Notes: generated by a model from the letters alone, not told the origin. 22,453 nucleotides of DNA from Podochytrium sp. JEL0797 (GCA_027596195.1 JADGJG010000366.1:1-22453), one strand, 5' to 3'. Positions 9,994 to 19,291 are shown, counted from the first letter of the stretch. Numbers and translations: made by a program.

Positions 9994-10740
9994 CAAATCC
10001 GATGGCGATATTTTGGAGCTGTCACAGCCACCCCCAATTCCCGAGAAGCGCTTGTTCGTGGGCTTGGTTCTGTCCTATATCAAATTCAAAAAACTCTATT
10101 GCAGCCGGGCAATGCCCCCAACAAAGCTGTCTTTACCATCTCGAAAAAATTGCGGGCCCTCAAGAGAGCCGAATTCAAACGCGTGTTGGCTTTGCTCAAG
10201 GTCTTGATTTATCGCATATTCGAGCTGTTCAACCCTTCTGACCCTCTTGCGCTGTTTGGGATTCTCAGTGTTGCCTCCTTTGTGAACAGTCAGTTAAAGG
10301 ACAAGATCCCTGCTGGATTTCAAGACCCAGCGCAAAGGATTATGGAGTTGGAGAAGGAGAATGCATGTCTGTTGGAGAAGATTGAGGTCATGAGGGGGAA
10401 GAGGGACTTGATTGTGGATTGCTTGCAGAAGGAGAAGGCAAGTGTAGAGGTAAAAGGTTGTTTGTTTGTTTGCTATTTGTCCTATTTTACGATTCTCATT
10501 TCTTATTTCAATTTCTACATTTTACAGCCTCACGCCTTTTGCCAGAGGACTCTTCTGCTTCCGGTATTGCCAAATTACTCATCGCCAAGCACTGCATTGG
10601 TTCCGTTGTGTACTCTCCATTGCTCGTTGTGTGCCGGATATTTATTATGCTGCCGTTTGGAAGGCTGCTGAAAACAGACACAATCATCAGCAATCACCAA
10701 CACCACATTGAGCAGAGGTCACCCAGCACCACCTGATAGC
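9994..10740 (+). CDS. Hypothetical helical/coiled-coil protein, boundaries unclear
   Basis: I do not recognise this gene. One frame is open from about 9994 to 10455 and reads as protein: a basic segment (KKLRALKRAEFKRVLALLKV), a hydrophobic part (SDPLALFGILSVASFVN), then an acidic and basic coiled coil (RIMELEKENACLLEKIEV). It contains no ATG before the coiled coil, so an upstream exon or a frameshift is needed. A second frame overlaps its start and is also protein-like (DILELSQPPPIPEKRLF). A likely intron follows, GTAAAA at 10450 to TTTACAG near 10527. In phase 0 after it, translation ends at a TGA near 10671 in a Cys-rich tail; another phase stays open to 10736. It could be a real gene with a missed first exon or a decaying one. 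Confidence 0.3.
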
Positions 10741-10837
10741 CTCACCAGGCTAAAAGGCAACCAGCTGGAAACAACACAATTCCAACAATTCCAAATTCCA
10801 TTTAATTTCATCCCCTTTTATTCATAAACAAAAGAAA

Positions 10838-11293
10838 TTACAACCAATCACTTTCATGAATCCCGTTGCTCTGTCCAGATACCAAGAAAGTCATCACCTT
10901 CACGATGCGTTGGCGAAAAGTGACCAAGTAACCTGTTTCGTGAGGGATGGTGATGCGGCGATAAACCAATCTCGACGAAACGCCACTTGAATCAATTACC
11001 TCCAAAAAATTTGATTGGGTATGTGAACTCATCCGTTCCCGGGCACCGTGGTAGTAGTTGACAATGGCAGAGGTGACTGGGTTGGACACGCTTGGGGAGT
11101 TGGAGTCAATGAAACTTTCGGCAAAGTACGAATCCGGCAGCCATAAAGGCAAGAAGTGAGCGATGCTTGAGCCAGTTTGAGTCGGCCATGTTTTTGTTAT
11201 GGATTTGGATATGAATTTCGCAGCGCCTCTTATACGCGCTGATTCCCGTTTGTAAGTCATTGATACCAGTTGATCGCAAGACGCAAGTGGCAC
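10838..11293 (-). CDS. Hypothetical protein (151 residues)
   Basis: This single open frame from ATG 11293 to TAA 10838 has no similarity that I recognise. The translation is mixed polar and hydrophobic, without a signal peptide, transmembrane segment or cysteine pattern. In its favour, an AATAAA lies just past the stop on the minus strand (10817-10822) and nothing else explains the stretch. Against it, a second minus-strand frame overlaps (11585-11106), and composition gives no decisive support. An intron inside it cannot be excluded. Confidence 0.35.
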   Translation of the reverse strand: MPLASCDQLVSMTYKRESARIRGAAKFISKSITKTWPTQTGSSIAHFLPLWLPDSYFAESFIDSNSPSVSNPVTSAIVNYYHGARERMSSHTQSNFLEVIDSSGVSSRLVYRRITIPHETGYLVTFRQRIVKVMTFLVSGQSNGIHESDWL

Positions 11294-11463
11294 GAAGTAA
11301 AATTCTGTCTGTTATTTCTTGCTGAGTCAGTGGTGCCACATTGGGGCCACATCGAAGTCGGAATGAAAATTTTCGAACGAAAGGGGGGGAGGGGAACGGG
11401 TGGGGAACGGAAAGTTGACGGACGTTTTCGAACCTGAAAAAGGACGTGCAAGTCACATGCAAA

Positions 11464-11500
11464 GGACGTTTTTGAACTTTGAAGGATTCGAAAAAACGTC
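11464..11500. repeat. Imperfect inverted repeat (GACGTTTTT...AAAAAACGTC)
   Basis: The left arm GGACGTTTTTGAA and the right arm TTCGAAAAAACGTCT can pair over about 10-12 bases around a loop of roughly a dozen bases. Related arms occur 40 bases upstream (11421) and 110 bases downstream (11611). Confidence 0.5.
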
Positions 11501-12026
11501 TCAGGTTCGCCTGGGCTTTGCCTGGGCAGCGAAAAACGACCCGAGGCGTCCGAAAAGGTTCAAAACCGTCTTCAAAAGGTACCACCTGGAAGGAAAAAGG
11601 GCCTGATAGGCGAAAAAAACGTCCGGAAGCAAAATTTGAACCTCAAGCGACCGAAATAAGTCTTTCACAGATTCAATTGGCAAAAAAAATCATACTCGCG
11701 TCCCCTTTTGGGAGCGTATGCTCCGTGACACAGCGGATATTTCGATGTCTGCGTCAAAAAAATCGGATTGAATAACATCCTGGGATTTAATGCAGCTGTC
11801 TTTTAGAGTATTATGAACATTCTATTAAAAGCTGGAGTCAAGTGTGTGAACCGTTGAGCAACGGCAGTGCATTCTTAAAAAAAGGTCTTCAAAATTTTAA
11901 AAGTCTAAAAAGGTTCTAAAGAAGGTTCTTTGACGTCCTCCAGGACCTTTTTCGGGACACTCAAAGCACCAGCATCTTTTGATCCGAAGTTTGATACGCG
12001 GTTATAAATGCCTTTGCAAATGTACG

Positions 12027-12077
12027 ATCTCATTTGATGAATAATCTCGACGTAAAATCTCATCGGATGAATCTCGA
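12027..12077 (+). repeat. Imperfect tandem pair of about 22 bases
   Basis: ATCTCATTTGATGAAT...TCTCGA at 12027-12050 is followed by ATCTCATCGGATGAATCTCGA at 12057-12077. The second unit differs by substitutions and a two-base deletion. It lies about 100 bases upstream of the ATG at 12181 and may be part of that gene's leader. Confidence 0.65.
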
Positions 12078-12180
12078 AGATGGGATCACTGATCAGAACT
12101 CTGCGCGAATCATCAAGTTCTAATCGCGCTGAATGGCATAAAAAGCGGCAAGTTGAGCAATATTCCCCTCATTCAACAAC

Positions 12181-12665
12181 ATGCCTCCAAAAAAGAAATC
12201 CGATTCTCCAGACTTCATCAGCTCCTACCACGAAAAAGTGTTGTTCGATCATTTCATTGCCGGAGAGGGTTCAGGAGGCGACAAACAAACCGGCAAAGTC
12301 GTCAAGGCAGTTGTGCCAAGCCTTGCTGAGTTCACTTGCGACGCGCTGAACAAGAGGCTTCGGTACTTCAGGGAAAAGTTGAAGGAGTCCAATGGTAAAT
12401 AATTCTTTCTTTTGTCTTCCTTTTCCCCACTGTGGTTTTTGGGGGAGTTGGAGAGTGGAGAGCAAGTATAGCTGCGGATGAGGGGTATAAGGGAGATTAT
12501 CGGAATTTGACGCGGATGAAGGGAAACGGGCCTGGTGTCGACGAGCACAATGAGAACTTAAAGCAGATGGGGAAGGGCCATGAAACCATTAACTCGAGAC
12601 AGAAACATTTCAAAATATTAACTGGGCTGTATAGAGGGGGCATTCGCGAATTTTTCGCTTTGTGA
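12181..12665 (+). CDS. Hypothetical protein, two exons
   Basis: I do not recognise this protein. Exon 1 (12181-12394) begins MPPKKKSDSPDFISSYHEK and contains a basic amphipathic stretch (FTCDALNKRLRYFREKLKE). A GTAAAT donor at 12395 and a TAG acceptor at 12469-12471 give a 77-base intron that joins in phase to 12472-12665, for 135 residues. Without splicing the frame ends at TAA 12400-12402 after 73 residues. The start context (CAACAACATGCC) is good, and the lysine-rich N-terminus could be a nuclear signal. The C-terminal part is polar and glycine-rich with no visible domain, so the second exon is the weaker half. Confidence 0.4.
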
Positions 12666-12770
12666 TTCAGATACACATCAAACTCCAACGCGAGCCATTG
12701 TGTTCTTTAAACAAAATTACTCTAACTATAATTTCTTGATGGAATTGTTGTTGGACTTTCCGACGGAATT

Positions 12771-13587
12771 GTGGACGGAATTGTGTTGTTTCCTGGGGGA
12801 GATTTCGGTAGAGGTAGACAGGAAAAATTTTTTTTCTACCTCTACCGAATGTTGTCGACCCGTTTTTTGTTATACAAAACGTATATCGTGAGTGGCTCGA
12901 ATAATGTTGTTCAGGGGGCTGCGTGGCTGTTGCTCGCGAATCGTGTTGGGTGGTCGATTTTCGATTTGGTCAAGTCGGGAGGGAATTGGGATCCTGTGAA
13001 CCTCCAGTGCAACTGTAAGTTATTCATTTCTCTCTTATATTCTGTCAGTCTCGCTTCTTTTGTTTCTTGTTCAATTGACGCGCGCTCTGGGGTGATATAG
13101 TTTACCAATTCCCCCTCACGGGCCTCATGTACAATGTCTCCGACATTCTGATTGACATCAGCTGCACCATCACGTGCCTTTACTTTTGTTGGGGCGCAAT
13201 GTGGTCTGATTACGGCAAAACAGCGCAGGTGATTGTAAAAGACAATGTGTTGCGCTCCGTTTGTGTGGTTGGAATCAACATAGGGATATTGTATGCCAGT
13301 TACACGGTCGCTGATGAGTATACTATTCTCATGTGTTATTCTCTGCAGGTTTTGCTTGATTTTTTCTTTTCTCCCCGTTCTCTGTTTTCGTCTTACTCGT
13401 TTTTAAATAGAATTGGATGTATACAGCGGCACTGAACGCCGAAATGTTTTGGAAAGAGGAACGTTTGAGAGTGCATGAGACCATGAGGGCGAACCCTGAG
13501 AGTACTAGTGGAAGTGAGAACGCGATGACTAGGAACGGACCAAAGAGTTCTGTGGCAGGGCGTGCGAGTGGACTTCTCAAACACTAA
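12771..13587 (+). CDS. Multi-pass membrane protein of unknown function
   Basis: Predicted exons 12771-13014, 13101-13348 and 13411-13587 join in phase to give 222 residues. Four hydrophobic segments are visible: around VVQGAAWLLLANRVGW, around SDILIDISCTITCLYFCW, around VCVVGINIGILYASYTV, and around ILMCYSLQNWMYTAALN. A polar, probably cytosolic tail follows (MFWKEERLRVHETM). The arrangement resembles the second half of a seven-helix protein, so the N-terminal helices may be missing, lying in an unseen exon or lost. The ATG at 12771 is the first in frame, but the residues after it (GGDFGRGRQEKFFF) come from an inverted repeat and may not be ancestral coding. The poly(A) signal AATAAA is at 13619-13624. 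No family name can be given safely. Confidence 0.6.
12804..12849. repeat. Perfect 15-bp inverted repeat with A/T-rich loop
   Basis: TTCGGTAGAGGTAGA at 12804-12818 is exactly complementary to TCTACCTCTACCGAA at 12835-12849, with a 16-base loop containing AAAAATTTTTTTT that can extend the pairing. It lies inside the predicted first exon of the membrane-protein gene, 33 bases after its ATG. Confidence 0.95.
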
Positions 13588-13753
13588 CTGCAGCAAGGGG
13601 GGAAAGAGGGGAAAAAGGAATAAAATTAGAATTTGAATAGTTATAATCGGAGTACAAAGGATCCAAATGGAGATACAGTGCATCTGCGGGTGATTAAGTT
13701 AAACGCGAACAAAACCATCAGATTTCAACTCCTCTTTATTTTTCAATAAAAAA

Positions 13754-14808
13754 ATGAAGCTCGATTTCGACGTTCTCTCGAACGCCACGCAGTTTGTGGA
13801 TCCGCTCAAGGAGAGATGTCTGGACCTCCGCTGTGAGTGCTCCTAGTGATGTGCTATAACCACTAATACGATGTATAGCCCTCAAGATCCCGCGCATCGA
13901 AAACATTGCCATCACAAAGGTACTCCTCCCTTCCCACCCGACACGGTCTCATGGCTTCTTAGGACCTCAACGACACCATCGACCTGACCGACAACGACCT
14001 CACCGCCGTCGACAACTTCCCGCCCATGCCCCGCCTCAAAACACTCTTCCTCTCCAACAACCGCATCTCCTCCATCGCCGCCGATACGCCCAAGCAGCTG
14101 CCCAACCTCGCCAACCTGATTCTCTCCAATAACGCTATTGCTGAACTGGGTGACCTGAGTGTCCTGGGGAAATTCAAAAACCTTGTGCGTGTGGCCTTGC
14201 TGGGGAACCCGGTCACCACGAAGCTGAATTACCGCGAGTGGGTCATTTTCATGTGTCCGAATGTGCGTGTGGTGGATTTCAGGAAAGTCAAGGATGTGGT
14301 GAGTTGTTTTTCTGGCCGGGGAGGGATTGGCATGGATTGGGAACCTCTGATTCTGCGAAAGCCATGACTATTCGATTAATCGATACTGGATATTGAGCAT
14401 ATTGGATGCTCGTCTATATGCTCTCTATGCGTCGGAAATGTCGAGCGTGTGTGCGATTTTCAATGCGCAGTCAACCCCAAAGAATCAATCCAACTGCCGC
14501 TTCAAAACGATTCAAAAAAGACTGATTCAATCATCGATTCCCAGGAACGCGAAGCCGCAAAAGCCCTCTTCTCTGGCTCCAAAGAAGCCAAATCCCTCGC
14601 CGCCGAAATCGCGTCCAAAACGTCCACTTTTGTCCCAGGAGAAGGCGTTCCTGCCGCCAAAGCCATCGTGAAACCCCATTCGGGTCCGTCTCCCGAAGAA
14701 GCCGAGCGCATCAAAGCCGCGATTGAGTCGGCTGGGTCGTTGGAGGAAGTGGCGCGTTTGAAGCGGCAGTTGGAGGGGGGAAGTGTGCCGGCGGCCAAGA
14801 AGAGATGA
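13754..14808 (+). CDS. U2 small nuclear ribonucleoprotein A' (U2A'/Lea1)
   Basis: Predicted exons 13754-13832, 13879-13919, 13963-14298 and 14545-14808 join in phase to give 239 residues (human U2A' has 255). U2A' pairs with U2B'' on stem-loop IV of U2 snRNA in the spliceosome. The leucine-rich repeats are clear: LDLRSLKIPRIENI, DLTDNDLTAVDNFP, TLFLSNNRISSI, NLILSNNAIAELGDL. The LRR cap NPVTTKLNYREWVI, then VRVVDFRKVK, follows. The last exon has the family's C-terminus (EREAAKALF, FVPGEGVPA, SLEEVARLKRQL). I chose the acceptor at 14542-14544 because it restores the family junction KVK..ERxEA. An earlier CAG at about 14481 gives the wrong phase. Identification is secure; only the third intron (246 bases) is a judgement. 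Confidence 0.93.
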
Positions 14809-14986
14809 TTGTTGTTTCCTTCGATTGCTATTAAACTTCCCGTGCTTTCCTACCTTCCGCGTTTCTCCGGGCGGGGCGCTTGTGCTGGCGGGGTGCATGT
14901 GGGCTTGTTGAATTATTTCGGCGTATAAATGTTGCCCGTGCCACGTGCATGCTCTTCGATCCAAAACCCCCCAATCCCCTCACCAA

Positions 14987-15328
14987 ATGCAAAACGCCAC
15001 AATCGCGATTGGCCTCATTCTCGGATTCACAGCTATCCTGGTCCTCCTCGCAACCAGTCTGTCCTACTTCACAGGGGTCGACAAGCGACTGCGAGAGATT
15101 CGGATCGCATCAGCAGAACGACCACCATGCAAGACCCTCATGGAGGACCAAGATGCGTCATCCTCATTGCAAAGATCCTGGTGGAACCCCTTTTTGCAAA
15201 GTCTGCGAACTCCGTTGATTCTCACGCGTTTTCGAAAGCAACAGGCCGAAAAGGAGCTCCTCGATTCTCCGCCGCAAGGTAGCAACGCGGATTCCGACAG
15301 TTACACTGTCTGTGTCGTTGCTGGATGA
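14987..15328 (+). CDS. Small membrane-anchored hypothetical protein
   Basis: This single-exon frame of 113 residues begins with one strong hydrophobic segment (residues 4-23, IAIGLILGFTAILVLLA), followed by a basic and polar tail with KRLREIR and a second basic patch (LTRFRKQQAEKEL). That suggests a single-pass membrane protein with the N-terminus as signal anchor. An in-frame ATG 42 bases upstream (14945) would add 14 polar residues; I prefer 14987 because it puts the hydrophobic segment at the start. A poly(A) signal AATAAA lies at 15394-15399. I recognise no family. The gene sits between U2A' and tRNA-Gly copy 2, all on the plus strand. Confidence 0.55.
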   Translation: MQNATIAIGLILGFTAILVLLATSLSYFTGVDKRLREIRIASAERPPCKTLMEDQDASSSLQRSWWNPFLQSLRTPLILTRFRKQQAEKELLDSPPQGSNADSDSYTVCVVAG

Positions 15329-15499
15329 AGGCTCAAGCGCTCCAAACCAAATCGTTAAAATCCCCAGTTTTTTTTTTAGCAGATGCATGAGACAATAAAT
15401 ATACAATTGAACGTGCGTGAGCAGGTGTTGGGTTCGGTAAATATTGGCATGAAGCATTTATTACTGCATCATAAAAGCTTTGCCAATTCAATATGACAA

Positions 15500-15572
15500 G
15501 CACCAGTTGTATAGTGGTTTATTATGCCTGCCTTCCAAGCATGCGACCCGGGTTCGAGTCCCGGCTGGTGCA
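15500..15572 (+). tRNA. tRNA-Gly (anticodon UCC), copy 2
   Basis: This gene is identical over all 73 bases to the one at 8909-8981, including the single C-U mismatch in the anticodon stem. The flanks do not match, so only the tRNA itself is conserved. A T5 run at 15574-15578 directly after it is a good pol III terminator. The methyltransferase gene starts 130 bases downstream on the same strand. Confidence 0.93.
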
Positions 15573-15701
15573 GTTTTTGCCTTTCTTTTTGTTTCCATGC
15601 CTTGTCGGATGATGCGGGATCTTGTTCAGTGGCTTTTACGCTTCTCTTACCGCAGTGGCGACTTCTTCAGCAACTTCATTCTTTTTTTCTTGCCCCAACA
15701 A

Positions 15702-16984
15702 ATGCCTCCTAGCGAACCGTCCCAACGCCAATTCCCCCCCACCTTCACCACCTGGCTCGCCACCAACGGCGTCGAACCCAGCGACTACGACTCCCCAAGC
15801 CCAATCCCCCGCTTCATCCGCATCAACCCGTCCGCCCTCTCACCCACCTGTACCGAGGAATCCATCATCACATCCCTCGCTCAAGAACTCAACACCGCAA
15901 TCGACCCCGTTCCATGGCTCGCGGATCTGCGATTCTATAAGCTCGATGCGGGGGTGAAGATTAGCGGGAGCAAGGCGTATGAGAGTGGCATGGTGTATGG
16001 AATGGACGTAGCCTCGGGAGTTGCCGTGCATGCCCTCGGAGTCGAAACGGGAGGTGAGCCACACACTCTCTATACTCCTTTAATACAACTCAACACACTC
16101 GACCCAGACCACGTCCTCGACCTCTGCTGCGCACCCGGCGCCAAAATGTGTTTGATCGCCGACCTGCAAGGCCGTGACTCGAACGGAACCGTGACGGGGG
16201 TGGATGTGTCATCAGCACGAATTGCGACGTGTAAAAGCGTGTTGCGAAAGTACAAGGTGGAGCGGTTTCGGCTGTTTGACTGCGATGGGATGACTTTTGA
16301 TGTGCATGCGCCGTCAAGGGTGGGGAAGTGGACTCGTCCGGCGGTGGAGGTTACTTCCAGCACGGTATCGAATGTTCAGGCGGATGTGGAAGGAGAGGAA
16401 CCAGCCGTGTTGACTGGAAAACGGAAACGCGAACTCACCAAAGAATCCAACGCCAAACGCGTCAAGCCATTCCTCGCTACCAAAATGCTGATTGGAGATC
16501 CTCAAATCAAATCGGATATGCTGTTGTACGACAAGGTGCTTGTGGACGCGGAATGCACACACGACGGGTCGATTGCGCATCTCAAAAAGTGTGATCAAGT
16601 CGGGTGGGAGAGATTCGAGAGCAATTTCTTCGATCCCGTGAAGATGGATGCGTTGGAGGTGTTGCAGGTAGATATCTCCCCCGAATGTAACTGTTTCTCA
16701 TATGCATTGTTTAGCGCGGCTTACTTTCGAACGGATTCCGCCTCCTCAAAGCGAACGGCATCCTCGTCTACAGCACATGCAGTTTCTCTCGTCGTCAAAA
16801 TGAAGATATAGTTATATGGTTTCTCAAACACCACCCAAACGCGTCGCTCGAAATGGTTCCTGGATCGGCATCGTTTCCGCTCTCAACTCCGTTGAAGGAC
16901 ACGGATCTGTGCATGTTGCGGTTTTCGCCGTCTGGGTCGAAAACGAGTGGATTGTTTATTGCGAGGATAAGGAAGCGGGAATAA
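15702..16984 (+). CDS. NOL1/NOP2/Sun (NSUN)-type RNA cytosine-C5 methyltransferase
   Basis: Predicted exons 15702-16053, 16108-16667 and 16715-16984 join in phase to give 393 residues. The enzyme would transfer a methyl group from SAM to C5 of cytosine in RNA (tRNA or rRNA; which cannot be told). Motif I is VLDLCCAPGAKM (from residue 120) and an acidic SAM-contact block is TVTGVDVSSARI. The motif IV cysteine is C267 in VDAECTHDGS and the motif VI catalytic cysteine is C326 in YSTCSFSRRQNED. Both catalytic cysteines are therefore present. Motif IV is unusual, Ala-Glu-Cys-Thr instead of the common Ala-Pro-Cys-Ser. A basic insert (GKRKRELTKES) precedes motif IV. The frame is open upstream to 15480 but runs through the tRNA gene, so I start at 15702 (MPPSEPSQ); an ATG at 15597 is an alternative. 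The stop lies in GGGAATAAAG, which also holds an AATAAA. Confidence 0.85.
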
Positions 16985-17061
16985 AGAAGAGATATGTGTT
17001 TCGAATGTCAAGAAAGGGCGAGTGTGGGCGAGTCAGAAATCGCAAAAAAAGGCAACAAAAC

Positions 17062-17480
17062 ATGTCGGAAGCAGGTGCAACAGGCAACATCCAGATCCAC
17101 AACACTGCCAACGACGAAGTCGATGAGCAAGACGAATACAACCTAAGGATCCAGCGGACAGGTGACCATCCCTCACGGTCGCTTGATCACCTCGCGATGT
17201 CCCCCGTTTTAAGCTATGATCAAACCAAACAGGATGCTTCCCCCAACACAACGCACTCCTCGACTGCCACTACGCATCCAAAGACTGGCGCAAATGCACT
17301 TCTCAGATGGCTGCGTTCCGCAAATGCTTCGAACGCCACGACGCGATGCGCAACGAACGATCCATCGAAGACCGCGCGAGGGAAAGCGTCAAAGTCGAAC
17401 GAGACGAGGATTCAGTGCCCACACAGAGAGAGAATCCAGTGTGCGAGTTGCCGGAGGGGTACTACTCTTCGAACAAATAA
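17062..17480 (+). CDS. Twin CX9C mitochondrial protein, Coa4/Cmc3-like
   Basis: Predicted exons 17062-17161 and 17233-17480 join G|GA in phase to give 115 residues. The second exon opens with RTGCFPQHNALLDC, then CHYASKDWRKC, then CTSQMAAFRKC. Four cysteines are spaced CX9C-X9-CX9C, as in twin CX9C proteins that are imported by the Mia40 disulfide relay into the mitochondrial intermembrane space. The TGC...H..LQ.C....DWR.C pattern matches COA4 (CHCHD8)/yeast Cmc3, a cytochrome c oxidase assembly factor. The N-terminus is short and acidic with no presequence, as expected for this class. The C-terminal tail (about 50 residues, charged, with one extra Cys and ending GYYSSNK) is longer than in human COA4. 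The gene starts only 77 bases after the methyltransferase stop. Confidence 0.82.
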
Positions 17481-17865
17481 ACCGACCTGTCAAATCCAAT
17501 GCGAAGAGCTGTTACCGAGCATCGGGCATTTGATTCCCACTCTCCATTCATCATTCAAATTTCTATTCAACGTCCTCTCCGTGATCGATCGCTGATTTCG
17601 AATCCAAAACAAGGCCGTTTGTGATTCACTTTGACCGGCATTCGATCCCTGCGAAACGCCTGCACACCAACACGAAATCCACGCCATTCGTATAGTTCCT
17701 TAGCACACGGTCATAACGCGCTTGGTGTCCACTTCCGAGTCCGACAGCTCTTATCCCCTTGGTCGTATTTCAAGAAAGAAAGTTAGAAAGGGTCAGGGAT
17801 TAGAATCCTTTCCACGCGTTTTATTTCAAATCGCGAGGAAAGAAGACAAATCTTCCGTAGTCTGT
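17481..17865. other. Intergenic stretch between Coa4-like and F-box-like genes
   Basis: These 385 bases separate two convergent genes. I see no RNA gene, repeat or credible frame. The plus-strand frame that starts at 17722 runs into the antisense of the F-box-like gene. It presumably holds both 3' UTRs. Confidence 0.5.
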
Positions 17866-18939
17866 TTATTTCATAATGCGTTCCCAGTAGTATGTTCCAC
17901 CATCATTGGTCACTCTCCACCCCTCCTTCTCCACTTTGCCTCCCATCCCAAGGAACGATATTCTTGTGAGTTGAAATTCTCGACAAAAAGAAAGTCCCCG
18001 TTCCTCACGGAACCAAAACGAAACTCGCGTCAGTTTGGAAAAGCTCACCATCCCCAACAAACGAGCCAAATCACGCTGAACGCGCTCTTCTGCCTCTTTG
18101 TCCACTTCTTCTTCAAATCCAAGATCTGTTATGGATAGCTTCATTTCGCGAAGCCCATGATTGGCACCGAACGCGTCACGTGTTATCAAGTCCACAGCAT
18201 CCGACAGCGTGAGACCTGACAGCAGCCAAAAGTTTCCATAAGCCAGAAATTCGTCGGTCATGCTCAATGCCCGACAATTTTGAAGATTGAGGTGTCGGAC
18301 CGAAACATTGCATTCTCGCAACGCCCTCAACACTTTGCAAAGAGAGTCTGGGTCTGGATATAGATACAAGGGTTCTAAATCCACTGTTCTTGGTAAAAGC
18401 GATGCATACGCTTTGCAGACATCCGAGTCCCCCAATCGCATCGTAACAAGTCGAGCGGTTCCACCGAAGCGATTGAGGAGGCGAGACAAGTTGTGGACGA
18501 GAAGCAGACGGGTAGTAGGAATAACATCTTCGTGACCTGGGAACTGAAATTGGGGCCACAGATCGTGTGGGTCCATACGGAAAGCAGTTCCAACATCGAA
18601 AAGGAGTTGGGAGGCGGGTTTGAGGGATCGAAGCGTGTGGGCGAGGCGAATGAAGCTCTCGGCGTCCAAATAAGAGGCGATCTGATCCGTGACCTCCGTC
18701 GGCAAGGCATCGAGTGAGGGGCGGCAGGTGGTTGTGACAAGTGAGGAGAACGAAGGGAGGACGATTTCTTCCAACGGTGGTGCACTCAGCAAGCTGCGAA
18801 GGAGGTTGATTTCATCAAGGGCGATTTTGAGCTTGGTGTGAAGGACTTGGTTCACTGCGGCAGTGGTTTCGCAGCAGGGCGATGGCCCCATCAATTTTCG
18901 GATGATTTTTTTGTTGTGATGCGCCCCAGCTCGAGCCAT
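17866..18939 (-). CDS. F-box-like protein with N-terminal coiled coil, paralogue 1
   Basis: This single-exon frame of 357 residues runs from ATG 18939 to TAA 17866. It opens with a basic leader and a coiled-coil segment (LHTKLKIALDEINLLRSLLS, about residues 33-52). An F-box-like helix set follows (LDALPTEVTDQIASYL, about residues 77-92). F-box proteins usually link substrates to Skp1-Cullin ubiquitin ligases. The rest has leucine-rich character (VRHLNLQNCRAL) without clear repeats and ends GWRVTNDGGTYYWERIMK. The stop codon overlaps an AATAAA (minus strand). It shares its architecture with 19292-20227 and with the partial copy at the right edge. Skp1 binding is inferred from the helix pattern only. 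Confidence 0.75.
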   Translation of the reverse strand: MARAGAHHNKKIIRKLMGPSPCCETTAAVNQVLHTKLKIALDEINLLRSLLSAPPLEEIVLPSFSSLVTTTCRPSLDALPTEVTDQIASYLDAESFIRLAHTLRSLKPASQLLFDVGTAFRMDPHDLWPQFQFPGHEDVIPTTRLLLVHNLSRLLNRFGGTARLVTMRLGDSDVCKAYASLLPRTVDLEPLYLYPDPDSLCKVLRALRECNVSVRHLNLQNCRALSMTDEFLAYGNFWLLSGLTLSDAVDLITRDAFGANHGLREMKLSITDLGFEEEVDKEAEERVQRDLARLLGMVSFSKLTRVSFWFREERGLSFCREFQLTRISFLGMGGKVEKEGWRVTNDGGTYYWERIMK

Positions 18940-19291
18940 TAGCCCACATTGGTAATATAGCTATTAAAAAAATTATACTGAATTGCAACGAGTTTTATCA
19001 CCCTTCTCCCTTTCTGCAGTAATCAGAGAAAGAAGACGAGGAAATTCTACGAATGGAATCTATCCACACTGCGTCACATGTGAATGCGGATTTCAGAAGT
19101 CAATGACGGACTCCAATCCCTCCAAAATCGGTTCAATCTGAAAACGCGTCCAATCTTGAACCTTAAAATGAAACTCGCCTCTGATTTTTCTAATGCAAAA
19201 ATGTGAGATGTAGGTGGGATCGGTAAGGTTTTTCTAGAGAGGAGTGAAAAATGAAGATTTTGCAATCATGATTTTGTTGGATTCCACCTCC
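18940..19291. other. Intergenic stretch between F-box-like paralogues 1 and 2
   Basis: These 352 bases contain no supported gene. On the minus strand a TATA-like run (TATAATTTTTTTAATAGC, about 18960-18980) lies 20-40 bases upstream of the ATG at 18939. A 63-codon minus-strand frame (19265-19074) has no recognisable features. Confidence 0.45.

Larger units (their letters stand above)
11294..12180. other. Non-coding spacer rich in repeated GACGTTTT/AGGTTC words
   Basis: No gene is called in this 0.9 kb. From about 11360 to 11640, and again near 11880-11960, words such as GACGTTTTCGAACCT and their reverse complements recur. Examples are 11421-11435, 11464-11480, 11483-11500 (inverted) and 11608-11624 (inverted). 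Homopolymer A and G runs are frequent. Open frames across it (for example 11479-11775 plus) follow the A-rich words and are not credible proteins. Confidence 0.5.

Noticed and set aside
12700..12891. Short F-box-like frame starting near 12736 (LLLDFPTELWTELC)
   Set aside because: It ends soon after the hairpin and has no continuation. It shares the bases of the membrane-protein exon in another frame.
15480..15701. Upstream start for the methyltransferase
   Set aside because: The frame stays open only by translating through the tRNA-Gly gene. The same artefact gives a matching peptide at copy 1 (8933).
16816..17595. 259-codon plus-strand frame
   Set aside because: It is a mixture of the methyltransferase tail out of frame and the first Coa4-like exon plus its intron. 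Splicing gives two coherent proteins instead.
17722..18138. 138-codon plus-strand frame
   Set aside because: It is mostly antisense to F-box-like paralogue 1, and its translation has no domain.
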